Shown here: positions 1 through 5,472 of the stretch, in pieces
How the letters are laid out: the number at the start of each line of letters is the position of its first letter
Numbering within the stretch: position 1 is the first letter of the stretch
Assembly: GCA_902783215.1 (NCBI GenBank)
Contig: CACZQD010000023.1
Location: 1-11,864, forward strand
DNA: 11,864 nucleotides
From: an uncultured Erysipelotrichaceae bacterium
GTDB lineage: Bacteria; Bacillota_I; Bacilli_A; RF39; UBA660
Reading direction: 5' to 3'
Program-made: the position numbers and the translations under genes
The notes under the pieces: model-generated
The model's input: only the letters and a program-made list of their open reading frames with translations
Databases searched by the model: none
Told to the model about the DNA's origin: nothing

Positions 1-84
1 ATTATTACAAAGAAACATAAGCTATATTATAATCAAACTTATTTCAGTTTACAAATCAAAATCTGCAATCCAAATAAAAATTAA
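1..84 (+). CDS. Possible C-terminal tail of an upstream gene (partial)
   Basis: The frame beginning at base 1 is open for 27 codons and ends at a TAA at 82-84. The readable end is ...FSLQIKICNPNKN. A short hairpin follows four bases after the stop, which would suit the end of a gene. I do not recognise a family in this fragment. A run of this length is uncommon but not exceptional by chance in such AT-rich DNA, so this may simply be intergenic sequence. The sequence left of the window would decide. Confidence 0.3.
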   Translation: MITKKHKLYYNQTYFSLQIKICNPNKN

Positions 85-87
85 CGT

Positions 88-106
88 AAAAGGAATATTT
101 CCTTTT
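88..106 (+). terminator. Weak hairpin, possible terminator of the upstream gene
   Basis: AAAAGGAA, a TAT loop and TTCCTTTT form a perfect 8-bp inverted repeat with only two G-C pairs. The 3' arm ends in TTTT and AATT follows, so the U-tract is short. It lies just after the possible gene tail and before the promoter of the first complete gene. It could equally be a protein-binding dyad; terminator function is an inference. Confidence 0.35.
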
Positions 107-112
107 AATTAT

Positions 113-127
113 CTTCTAATTTAGAAG
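113..127. promoter_or_regulatory. 15-bp palindrome overlapping the -35 region, candidate operator
   Basis: CTTCTAATTTAGAAG is a perfect palindrome: 7-bp arms around a single central T. It covers the place where the -35 element of the flavoprotein operon must lie and runs into the spacer upstream of the TATAAT box. That is a classic position for a repressor dimer. No regulator gene is in the window, so the binding protein is unknown. Short palindromes also occur by chance in AT-rich DNA. Confidence 0.35.
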
Positions 128-142
128 TTTAAATGTTATAAT
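114..142 (+). promoter_or_regulatory. Promoter of the flavoprotein operon
   Basis: TATAAT at 137-142 is a perfect -10 box and carries the extended -10 TG at 134-135. The hexamer 17 bp upstream (TTCTAA, 114-119) matches the -35 consensus poorly, as is common with an extended -10. Transcription would begin near 149, leaving only about 15 bases before the ATG at 165. Confidence 0.7.
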
Positions 143-164
143 GTAGGTATAAGTGGGTGGTTAT

Positions 165-1367
165 ATGAGTAAAGTAGTAATTGTTGGTGGAGGTGCAGCT
201 GGACTTGTTGCGGCTATTTATGCATCTAAATGTTCTAATGAGGTTATTATTTTAGAAAGAAATAGTAAATGTGGTAAAAAGATATTAGTTACAGGTAATG
301 GTAGATGTAATTATTGGAATGAAGAGATTAATACTGCACATTATCATGGAGATATTGAATTAATGAATAGTATTATTAGTTTAAACAATCAAGAAAAAGT
401 GTTAGAACTGTTTGATTCATTAGGAATTAAGAAAAAAATAAAAAATGGTTATTATTATCCAATGTCTAATCAAGCTAGTAGTATTCGTAATGCTTTAGTA
501 AATGAAGCCATATTAAAGGGAGTATCTATTAGAAATGATGTTTTAGTTGAGTATATTAATTATTTAGATAATCATTTTGTCTTAAATACTAATATTGGTG
601 TGATTAATTGTGATAAAGTAATTATTGCCACAGGATCTAAAGCTTTACCTAAATCAGGTAGTGATGGAATGGGGTATAACTTTTTGAAAAAATTTGGACA
701 TGACGTTATTAAACCTTTACCTGCGCTAGTTCAATTAATTGGAAAAGGCAAGTTTTTTAAACAGTGGTCTGGAGTAAGAAGTTATGGAACTGTTTCTTTA
801 TATGAAAATGATCAATTTATTAGAAAAGAAGCTGGTGAAATTCAATTAACTGATTATGGTGTGAGTGGTGTTTGTACTTTTCAGTTGAGTGGTTTAATTG
901 CTAGAGGTCTATATGAGCAAAAAAAAGAACAAATAGCAATTGATTTCTTATCTTGGTTGGATGTTAGTTTTGATGAATATATGAGTGTTAATGAAGGGTT
1001 TACTATTAGTCAAATTTTAGAAGGATCACTTAATTATAAAATTGTAAATATGGTTTTGGATATGTGTAATATAACTAACGAAAGTAAATGGTCAGATTTA
1101 ACAATAAATGAAAGAAGAAAATTAGCTGATACATTCACAAACTTTAAAGTTGATATTATTGATACTAAGGGATTTGATAAATGTCAAGTATGTTCTGGAG
1201 GTATTCCACTTAAAGATATTGATGTAAATACTATGGAATCAAAGTATCAAAAAGGTCTATATGTGGTAGGAGAACTTTTAAATATTGATGGAGAATGTGG
1301 AGGATATAATTTGGCATTTGCTTTTTTAACAGGTATGATTGCAGGAAGTAGTGTGTTAGATGATTAG
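165..1367 (+). CDS. HI0933/TIGR00275-family FAD-binding oxidoreductase
   Basis: A 400-residue flavoprotein of the HI0933 (TIGR00275) family, often labelled 'aminoacetone oxidase family' or BaiN-like; the physiological substrate of most members is not established. The N-terminal Rossmann fold shows GGGAAG at residues 8-13 and the ribose-binding acid E31 after the second strand. It is followed by the family signature GKKILVTGNGRCN at 37-49. The C-terminal part keeps CSGGIPLKDID and then GELLNIDGECGGYNLAFAF, the second FAD contact region. The length is normal for the family. I chose the ATG at 165 rather than an in-frame GTG at 153, because GGGTGG at 154-159 then serves as a ribosome binding site. 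The stop overlaps the next gene by 8 bp, so the two flavoproteins are co-transcribed and probably translationally coupled. A cytoplasmic location is expected, since no signal peptide is visible. Confidence 0.9.
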   Translation: MSKVVIVGGGAAGLVAAIYASKCSNEVIILERNSKCGKKILVTGNGRCNYWNEEINTAHYHGDIELMNSIISLNNQEKVLELFDSLGIKKKIKNGYYYPMSNQASSIRNALVNEAILKGVSIRNDVLVEYINYLDNHFVLNTNIGVINCDKVIIATGSKALPKSGSDGMGYNFLKKFGHDVIKPLPALVQLIGKGKFFKQWSGVRSYGTVSLYENDQFIRKEAGEIQLTDYGVSGVCTFQLSGLIARGLYEQKKEQIAIDFLSWLDVSFDEYMSVNEGFTISQILEGSLNYKIVNMVLDMCNITNESKWSDLTINERRKLADTFTNFKVDIIDTKGFDKCQVCSGGIPLKDIDVNTMESKYQKGLYVVGELLNIDGECGGYNLAFAFLTGMIAGSSVLDD

Positions 1368-2934
1368 AGTTAGACAAATTAAAATAAGTGTTGATTCATA
1401 TTTTGATTTAAAGAAAGAATGTGCGAAAAGGTTAAATATTTCTGTAAGTGATATCAAAACATTAAAAATTAATAAACAATCTTTAGATGCAAGAAAAAAA
1501 CCTAAGTTATATTATATATATGAATTAGATGTCGAGTTAATAAATGAAGAAATAGTATTAAAAAGAAATGATAAAGATGTTATAAAAACTCCGAATGAAA
1601 AATATGATATATGCATATCTGGAATAAAAAAAATAAATAATCGTCCAGTTATAGTAGGAGCAGGACCAGCAGGTTTGTTTTGTGCATACTTTTTGTCTAT
1701 ATTGGGATATAAACCAATAATTATTGAAAGAGGAGAATGTATTGAAAAACGTGTAAAAACAGTTGAACAGTTTTGGGAAAAAGGTATTTTAAATATAAAC
1801 TCTAATGTTCAATTTGGAGAAGGCGGTGCAGGTACATTTTCAGATGGTAAACTAAATAGCCAAATTAAAGATAAAAAATTTAGAATAAAAAAAATGTTAG
1901 AAATCTTTGCTGATTGTGGTGCACCAAAAGAAATTCTTTATTTAAATAATCCACATATCGGTACTGATTTACTAAGAAATATTATCATAAATATGCGAAA
2001 AAAAATAATTAGTTATGGGGGAGAATTTAGATATAATACTTGTTTAACAGATGTTCTTATACATAATAACAAAGTAATTGGTATTGAAGTAAATAATAAT
2101 AAAAAGATAGATTGTGATGTATTAGTTTTAGCATTAGGTCATAGTGCACATGATACTTTTGAAATGCTTTTAAAAAGAGAAATTAATATTAATTCTAAAC
2201 CTTTTGCAGTTGGTGTTCGTATTCAGCACGCTCAATCTTTAATTGATGAAAACCAATATGGAAGATTAAATCATAATTTAAAACCTGCAAGTTATAAATT
2301 AACATATAAATCAAGTAGTGGTAGAGGAGTATATAGTTTTTGTATGTGCCCAGGCGGTTATGTTGTTAATGCTTCATCAGATTCAAATAGATTAGTTATT
2401 AATGGTATGAGTAATCATAATCGAGATAGTGGTAATGCTAATAGTGCAATAATTGTAACTGTTAATGATAAAGATTTTGGTAGTAAGCCATTAGGTGGTG
2501 TTAAATATCAACAAAAGATAGAAGAACAAGCTTATAAATTGGGTAATGGTTTAATACCCGTGCAACTTTATCAAGATTTTAAAAGTAAAAAAACATCTAG
2601 TGATTTTAAAACAGTAAAACCTAAATTTAAAGGAGAATATATCTTTTCGGATTTAAGTAATTTATTTAATAAAGACATTTATAATTCTTTAATTGAGGGT
2701 ATTGAATATTTTGACAATAAAATAAAGGGTTTTGCATCAAGTGATAGTATAATTGCGGGTGTAGAAACGAGAACATCATCACCTATAAGAATAAATAGAA
2801 ATGAGAATTATGAGTGCAATATCAAAGGAATATATCCTTGTGGTGAAGGTTCTGGTTATGCTGGAGGCATAACATCATCAGCAGTTGACGGAATGAAGAT
2901 TGCTGAACAAATAGCTAGTATTTATAAAATATAA
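1360..2934 (+). CDS. COG2509-type FAD-dependent oxidoreductase
   Basis: A 524-residue protein resembling the COG2509 group of uncharacterised FAD-dependent dehydrogenases. Residues 1 to about 95 form an N-terminal domain, typical of the group, that is not part of the nucleotide-binding fold. The Rossmann motif GAGPAGL lies at 100-106, with the ribose-binding acid E123 in IIIERGE. The family-specific stretch NVQFGEGGAGTFSDGKLNS comes next. The C-terminal FAD motif GIYPCGEGSGYAGGITSSA is followed by VDGMKIAEQI. The ATG lies inside the end of the preceding flavoprotein gene (8-bp overlap), with a modest AGGAAG about 11 bases upstream. The substrate and electron acceptor are unknown. Pairing with an HI0933-type flavoprotein may mean a shared redox pathway, but that is inference from the operon. 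The protein looks intact and cytoplasmic. Confidence 0.9.
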   Translation: MIRVRQIKISVDSYFDLKKECAKRLNISVSDIKTLKINKQSLDARKKPKLYYIYELDVELINEEIVLKRNDKDVIKTPNEKYDICISGIKKINNRPVIVGAGPAGLFCAYFLSILGYKPIIIERGECIEKRVKTVEQFWEKGILNINSNVQFGEGGAGTFSDGKLNSQIKDKKFRIKKMLEIFADCGAPKEILYLNNPHIGTDLLRNIIINMRKKIISYGGEFRYNTCLTDVLIHNNKVIGIEVNNNKKIDCDVLVLALGHSAHDTFEMLLKREININSKPFAVGVRIQHAQSLIDENQYGRLNHNLKPASYKLTYKSSSGRGVYSFCMCPGGYVVNASSDSNRLVINGMSNHNRDSGNANSAIIVTVNDKDFGSKPLGGVKYQQKIEEQAYKLGNGLIPVQLYQDFKSKKTSSDFKTVKPKFKGEYIFSDLSNLFNKDIYNSLIEGIEYFDNKIKGFASSDSIIAGVETRTSSPIRINRNENYECNIKGIYPCGEGSGYAGGITSSAVDGMKIAEQIASIYKI

Positions 2935-2957
2935 GTTCATTTTGAACTTTTGTTTTT
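2933..2957 (+). terminator. Intrinsic terminator of the flavoprotein operon
   Basis: AAGTTCA, a TTT loop and TGAACTT form a perfect 7-bp stem, followed by TTGTTTTT. The stem begins within the stop codon of the second flavoprotein gene. Confidence 0.75.
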
Positions 2958-2977
2958 GTCAAAAAAAAGAAAAAGGA

Positions 2978-3004
2978 TTGTAACTTATAACAATTTGTGA
3001 TAAT
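2978..3004 (+). promoter_or_regulatory. Promoter of the first anchored-protein gene
   Basis: GATAAT at 2999-3004 is a near-consensus -10 box with an extended TG at 2996-2997. TTGTAA at 2978-2983 is a plausible -35 with a short 15-bp spacer; a TTGTCA at 2956-2961 is further away and less suitable. The start of transcription would fall near 3011, just ahead of the ribosome binding site. Confidence 0.5.
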
Positions 3005-3029
3005 ATTAAAATTAGAAAGAAGGTATACA

Positions 3030-3914
3030 ATGAAGAAAAAGATAGTTGTTATTTTGATTGCTGTACTTGTTGTTGCGCTTATTATAGGTATAATTTTTAT
3101 AAAGAAAGATAAAAAAGTTTCTAATGAGGAAAAAACAAATAATAAAAAATCAGAAGAAAAAGTAACTATAAAAAAAGAAGATCAGTTAGAAGCTGATACT
3201 ATTAAGGAAGATGAATCCAAAGATTATGTTTATGAAGCTAATTATAAATTTGATAGTTCATATAAAGTTAAAGATTATAAATCATTAGGTCAAATAGATC
3301 AACCAAACCAATTATTAAGAGGAAAAGGAACTGTAGAAGCACCTTATATTAATATAAATACAGAAGATGGTAAAAAGGTTAATAAAGAAATAAAAGAAGT
3401 ATATGTAAATAAATTAAAAGCTATTGAAAAAATAATGAAATGTGAAGAAAAAGATCCAACTCAAGATTGTGGAGGAACATATTTTAATTATGTATCTTAT
3501 AAAAATGATAATTATATATCTGTTATTGTTATAACAACTCAAACAACTAAAATGGATTCTCCAACACAATATTATGGATATGTATTTGATATCAAAAATG
3601 GTAAATTATTAAATAGTAGTGATATAGCTAAGAAAAAAAATATGACAATTGATCAATTAGAAAATAAAACAAAATCTGCTATTGATAGTTATACAAAAAC
3701 ACAAGATAAAGATTTTAATTCAAATGCATATACTAAATATTTATCAGAAACATATAAATTATTAAAATCATCAATTAATAATCAAGGATATATAACTAAT
3801 GATAAAGATGGAATAATATTTTTCTTTGATAATGATAACAAGTTAAAAGTATTAGTTAATATTAAAGTAGATTTAGATATTGATAAATATGCCTATTTAT
3901 TAGATATAGAATAA
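3030..3914 (+). CDS. Membrane-anchored protein with RsiV/PdaC-like extracytoplasmic domain
   Basis: A 294-residue protein. Residues 4-24 form a strongly hydrophobic membrane segment after MKKK, with no signal-peptidase or lipoprotein site, so it should stay anchored with its bulk outside. Residues about 25-70 are a Lys/Glu-rich linker. The remainder resembles the DUF4163 plus DUF3298 arrangement seen in RsiV and PdaC: PYININTEDGKKVNKEI early, then YGYVFDIKNGKLLNSSDI and a closing DGIIFFFDNDNKLKVLVNI. This assignment rests on motif resemblance and is tentative. RsiV's cytoplasmic anti-sigma part and PdaC's deacetylase domain are both absent. Two cysteines (MKCEE and QDCGG) sit close together and might pair. 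The ATG at 3030 follows AGAAAGAAGG with 6 bases of spacing and is preferred to an in-frame GTG at 2997 that lies inside the -10 region. The gene has its own promoter and terminator. Confidence 0.75.
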   Translation: MKKKIVVILIAVLVVALIIGIIFIKKDKKVSNEEKTNNKKSEEKVTIKKEDQLEADTIKEDESKDYVYEANYKFDSSYKVKDYKSLGQIDQPNQLLRGKGTVEAPYININTEDGKKVNKEIKEVYVNKLKAIEKIMKCEEKDPTQDCGGTYFNYVSYKNDNYISVIVITTQTTKMDSPTQYYGYVFDIKNGKLLNSSDIAKKKNMTIDQLENKTKSAIDSYTKTQDKDFNSNAYTKYLSETYKLLKSSINNQGYITNDKDGIIFFFDNDNKLKVLVNIKVDLDIDKYAYLLDIE

Positions 3915-3940
3915 AGGTACCTCAAGGTACTTTTAATTTT
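3913..3940 (+). terminator. Intrinsic terminator after the first anchored-protein gene
   Basis: AAAGGTACC, a TCAA loop and GGTACTTTT form a 9-bp stem with one G-U pair, followed by AATTTT. The 5' arm begins inside the TAA stop codon. Confidence 0.8.
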
Positions 3941-3977
3941 ATAAAAAAGAACTTTTGTTATTTCTGTCAATTTCTTT

Positions 3978-4017
3978 TTTACACTTTCTTTACACTATTA
4001 ATCTAAAAAAATAATAA
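3978..4017 (+). promoter_or_regulatory. Candidate promoter with tandem TTTACAC boxes
   Basis: TTTACAC occurs at 3978-3984 and again at 3989-3995, an 11-bp period. The second copy gives a -35 hexamer TTTACA at 3989-3994, and TAATAA at 4012-4017 lies 17 bp downstream as a rather weak -10. Tandem hexamers one helical turn apart are typical of OmpR/PhoB-family response-regulator sites (Bacillus PhoP boxes read TT(A/C/T)ACA). No response regulator is present here, so this is a pattern match only. Confidence 0.35.
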
Positions 4018-4032
4018 ATATTCAAAAACCTC

Positions 4033-4063
4033 TTGACAGGAACTACTGGTGAGGGGGTAAAAT
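4033..4063 (+). promoter_or_regulatory. Second candidate promoter, TTGACA-19-TAAAAT
   Basis: TTGACA at 4033-4038 is a perfect -35. The best -10 is TAAAAT at 4058-4063, separated by 19 bp rather than 17. The patch is conspicuously GC-richer than its surroundings. Spacers of 19 bp are typical of MerR-family-activated promoters, but I see no good dyad in the spacer and no MerR gene nearby. It may compete with, or be transcribed from, the TTTACA promoter just upstream. Confidence 0.4.
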
Positions 4064-4067
4064 GTAA
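4051..4067 (+). other. Start-stop mini-ORF (AUG-UAA) behind a strong Shine-Dalgarno
   Basis: GAGGGGG at 4051-4057 is followed after TAAA by ATG at 4062-4064 and at once by TAA (4065-4067) and TAG (4068-4070). If transcription begins at the upstream promoter, a ribosome could start and stop here, about 20 bases before the next gene's ATG. A regulatory role is inference. If the TTGACA promoter is the real one, this DNA would be its -10 region instead. Confidence 0.25.
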
Positions 4068-4068
4068 T

Positions 4069-4089
4069 AGAAAGGTAGGAGAGAATATG
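4069..4089 (+). repeat. Translation-start leader repeat, copy 1
   Basis: AGAAAGGTAGGA followed by a short purine stretch and AATATG leads into the start codon at 4087. The same 21 bases, 19 of 21 identical by eye, lead into the next gene at 4667-4687. Confidence 0.6.
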
Positions 4090-4635
4090 AAAAATAAGAT
4101 ATTAAAAATAGTATTAGTTATACTATTAATGATTGCATGTGGGTTTGGTGGTTGGTTTTTAGGAGCAAAAGTATTTGATGTTGAGGATAAAGCACTTAAT
4201 AAAAAAGATAATGTCAAAGAAAAGGTAGAAAATACAGGAGAAGAAAAATCTAATGATACAACTTCTAACATTAGCATTGGTGATTTATATGGTACATATA
4301 ATTGGTCAAAAAATATTGATAGCATAGTAGCTGGTTCAAATGGCCCTGAAACAATTACTACGAAATTAAATATTGAATTAACTCTTAATCAAGATGGAAC
4401 TGCAACTTATAGTGCTAGTAATGGTCAGGAAAGTGAAAAAACAAAAGGATCATTTAAATATGAAGATAATAAAATTATATATACAAGGGAATATTATAAT
4501 TATCAAGGAACCAATGGGACTAATGTAGATGAACCATACAATGATGAAAATAGTAAAACAGAAGTGTTTACTGTTATAGATAAGAATACATTACAAAATA
4601 CTTATTATGATCAATTAACTGAATTAAAGAAATGA
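4087..4635 (+). CDS. Membrane-anchored protein with lipocalin-like domain
   Basis: A 182-residue protein. Residues about 5-26 are a membrane segment. A cysteine in MIAC sits where a lipobox might be, but hydrophobic residues continue after it, so an uncleaved anchor is more likely. Residues about 30-60 form a charged, low-complexity linker. The C-terminal domain opens with IGDLYGTYNW and continues LTLNQDGTATYSAS, then a GSFKYEDNKIIYTREY strand pair and FTVIDKNTLQNTYY. That order (G-x-W/Y, T-x-DGT-x-x-Y, G-x-Y, then short strands) resembles small bacterial lipocalin-like beta-barrel domains; the ligand is unknown and the assignment is from pattern only. The ATG at 4087 follows AGGAG at 4077-4081 with 5 bases of spacing. 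An in-frame TTG at 4033 would add 18 residues but falls on the -35 box. No terminator separates it from the next gene. Confidence 0.75.
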   Translation: MKNKILKIVLVILLMIACGFGGWFLGAKVFDVEDKALNKKDNVKEKVENTGEEKSNDTTSNISIGDLYGTYNWSKNIDSIVAGSNGPETITTKLNIELTLNQDGTATYSASNGQESEKTKGSFKYEDNKIIYTREYYNYQGTNGTNVDEPYNDENSKTEVFTVIDKNTLQNTYYDQLTELKK

Positions 4636-4666
4636 TAATTGTAACAGAGTAAAGAAATTACTAATA

Positions 4667-4687
4667 AGAAAGGTAGGAAAAAATATG
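4667..4687 (+). repeat. Translation-start leader repeat, copy 2
   Basis: Second copy of the AGAAAGGTAGGA...AATATG leader, ending in the ATG at 4685. The two mismatches against copy 1 (4069-4089) are both A/G differences. It may reflect tandem duplication of leader plus anchor region, or simply two optimised ribosome binding sites. Confidence 0.6.
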
Positions 4688-5383
4688 GGAATAAAAAGTA
4701 ATAAGGGATTAATTGTTTTGGTTATTATATTATTGATAGGAGTAATAGGTTTAGGAGGCTATATTGTATATGATAAAGTAATCAATAAAGATAATACACC
4801 TAAAACAGAAAAGAAAGAAGAAATTAAAAATGAAGAAACATCTGAAGTAGAAGAAACAGTTGAGGAAACTAAACAAGCAACTCAAATTCTTAATACAGAT
4901 GTTGGAGTATTTATTGTAGATAAGGATGGATCAGTATATTATCAGAAAACAGCTGATAAATTTGTGGGCGCTGAAATAAAAATAGATGATAATACCATTG
5001 GCACATATGGAACTTATGAAGTAGAAGATTATATTACAGGATTAGGATATGATGAAAGTGCAAAGAAACCTACTGAGGATCATAAATTTGAAGGGTATAA
5101 GTTAGATTTAGAAAATATTAGTTCTGCATATGAAATATATACAGGTAATGGTGGTGCTAGCGATATAATATTTTTTTTAAGTAAAGATGGTAAAGTAAAT
5201 CATTTGCATTTTTTATCAACAGGAAAAAAAGTAGATGTAGCTTTGAAAAAAGATACATGTAATTATCCAAATATTGTTAGTGTCTTACAATCATCAGGTT
5301 TTGATGCATTTGAATTTGTTTTAGTGGATAAAGATGGAAATAAATATACAGGAACAGAATTAGCAGAAGAAAATAAGAGGTGA
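4685..5383 (+). CDS. Membrane-anchored protein of unknown function
   Basis: A 232-residue protein that I do not recognise. Residues about 8-29 are a single membrane segment flanked by positive charges. Residues about 35-65 are a very acidic Glu/Lys/Thr linker. The outer domain begins near NTDVGVFIVDKDGSVYY and contains two further DG turns (LSKDGKVNHLHFL and LVDKDGNKYTG), suggesting beta strands joined by turns. One cysteine lies in KDTCNYP. The overall plan matches the two preceding genes, yet the outer domain looks different. The ATG at 4685 follows AGGTAGGA with 6 bases of spacing. The 49-base gap to the previous gene has no terminator, only a 5-bp AGTAA/TTACT hairpin without a T-run, so the two are probably one transcript. 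The stop is TGA, backed up two codons later by an in-frame TAA. Confidence 0.75.
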   Translation: MGIKSNKGLIVLVIILLIGVIGLGGYIVYDKVINKDNTPKTEKKEEIKNEETSEVEETVEETKQATQILNTDVGVFIVDKDGSVYYQKTADKFVGAEIKIDDNTIGTYGTYEVEDYITGLGYDESAKKPTEDHKFEGYKLDLENISSAYEIYTGNGGASDIIFFLSKDGKVNHLHFLSTGKKVDVALKKDTCNYPNIVSVLQSSGFDAFEFVLVDKDGNKYTGTELAEENKR

Positions 5384-5399
5384 GTTTAAAACATTAATT

Positions 5400-5429
5400 A
5401 AGTTGAGAATTTCTCAACTTTTTCTTTTT
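5400..5429 (+). terminator. Intrinsic terminator after the anchored-protein genes
   Basis: AAGTTGAGA, an ATT loop and TCTCAACTT form a perfect 9-bp stem followed by TTTCTTTTT. This is the best intrinsic terminator in the window. Confidence 0.85.
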
Positions 5430-5453
5430 ATCATCAGTAAAATAAGGTATAAT
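5425..5453 (+). promoter_or_regulatory. Promoter of the addB-addA operon
   Basis: TATAAT at 5448-5453 is a perfect -10 box. The position 17 bp upstream (TTTTTA, 5425-5430) is a poor -35 and overlaps the preceding terminator's T-tract. Transcription would begin near 5460, leaving only about a dozen bases before the ATG at 5473, with GGATGTGG as ribosome binding site. Confidence 0.6.
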
Positions 5454-5472
5454 ATTTATAGGATGTGGTTAG

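Noticed and set aside
153..164. GTG at 153 as the start of the first flavoprotein
   Set aside because: It would consume the GGGTGG that serves the ATG at 165 and add four residues ahead of the conserved SKVVIVGGG start.
2997..3029. GTG at 2997 as the start of the first anchored protein
   Set aside because: It lies in the extended -10 element, and the ATG at 3030 has a proper ribosome binding site directly before the basic MKKK and membrane segment.
3030..3914. RsiV-type anti-sigma factor
   Set aside because: Only three or four residues precede the membrane segment, so there is no cytoplasmic anti-sigma domain, and no sigma factor gene is adjacent.
4087..4170. Lipoprotein signal (MIAC) in the lipocalin-like protein
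   Set aside because: Methionine at -3 is a poor lipobox residue and the hydrophobic stretch continues past the cysteine, so a transmembrane anchor fits better.
3990..4325. Minus-strand open frame of 111 codons opposite the lipocalin-like gene
   Set aside because: It overlaps a well-supported plus-strand gene and its promoter region, and its protein is Ser/Pro/Phe-rich low complexity, as expected of an antisense frame.
4633..5383. Genetic code 4 (TGA read as tryptophan)
   Set aside because: Both TGA stops are closely backed by in-frame TAA, so the stops alone do not exclude it. However, all tryptophans are TGG and no gene contains an internal TGA, which would be very unlikely under code 4 in AT-rich DNA.
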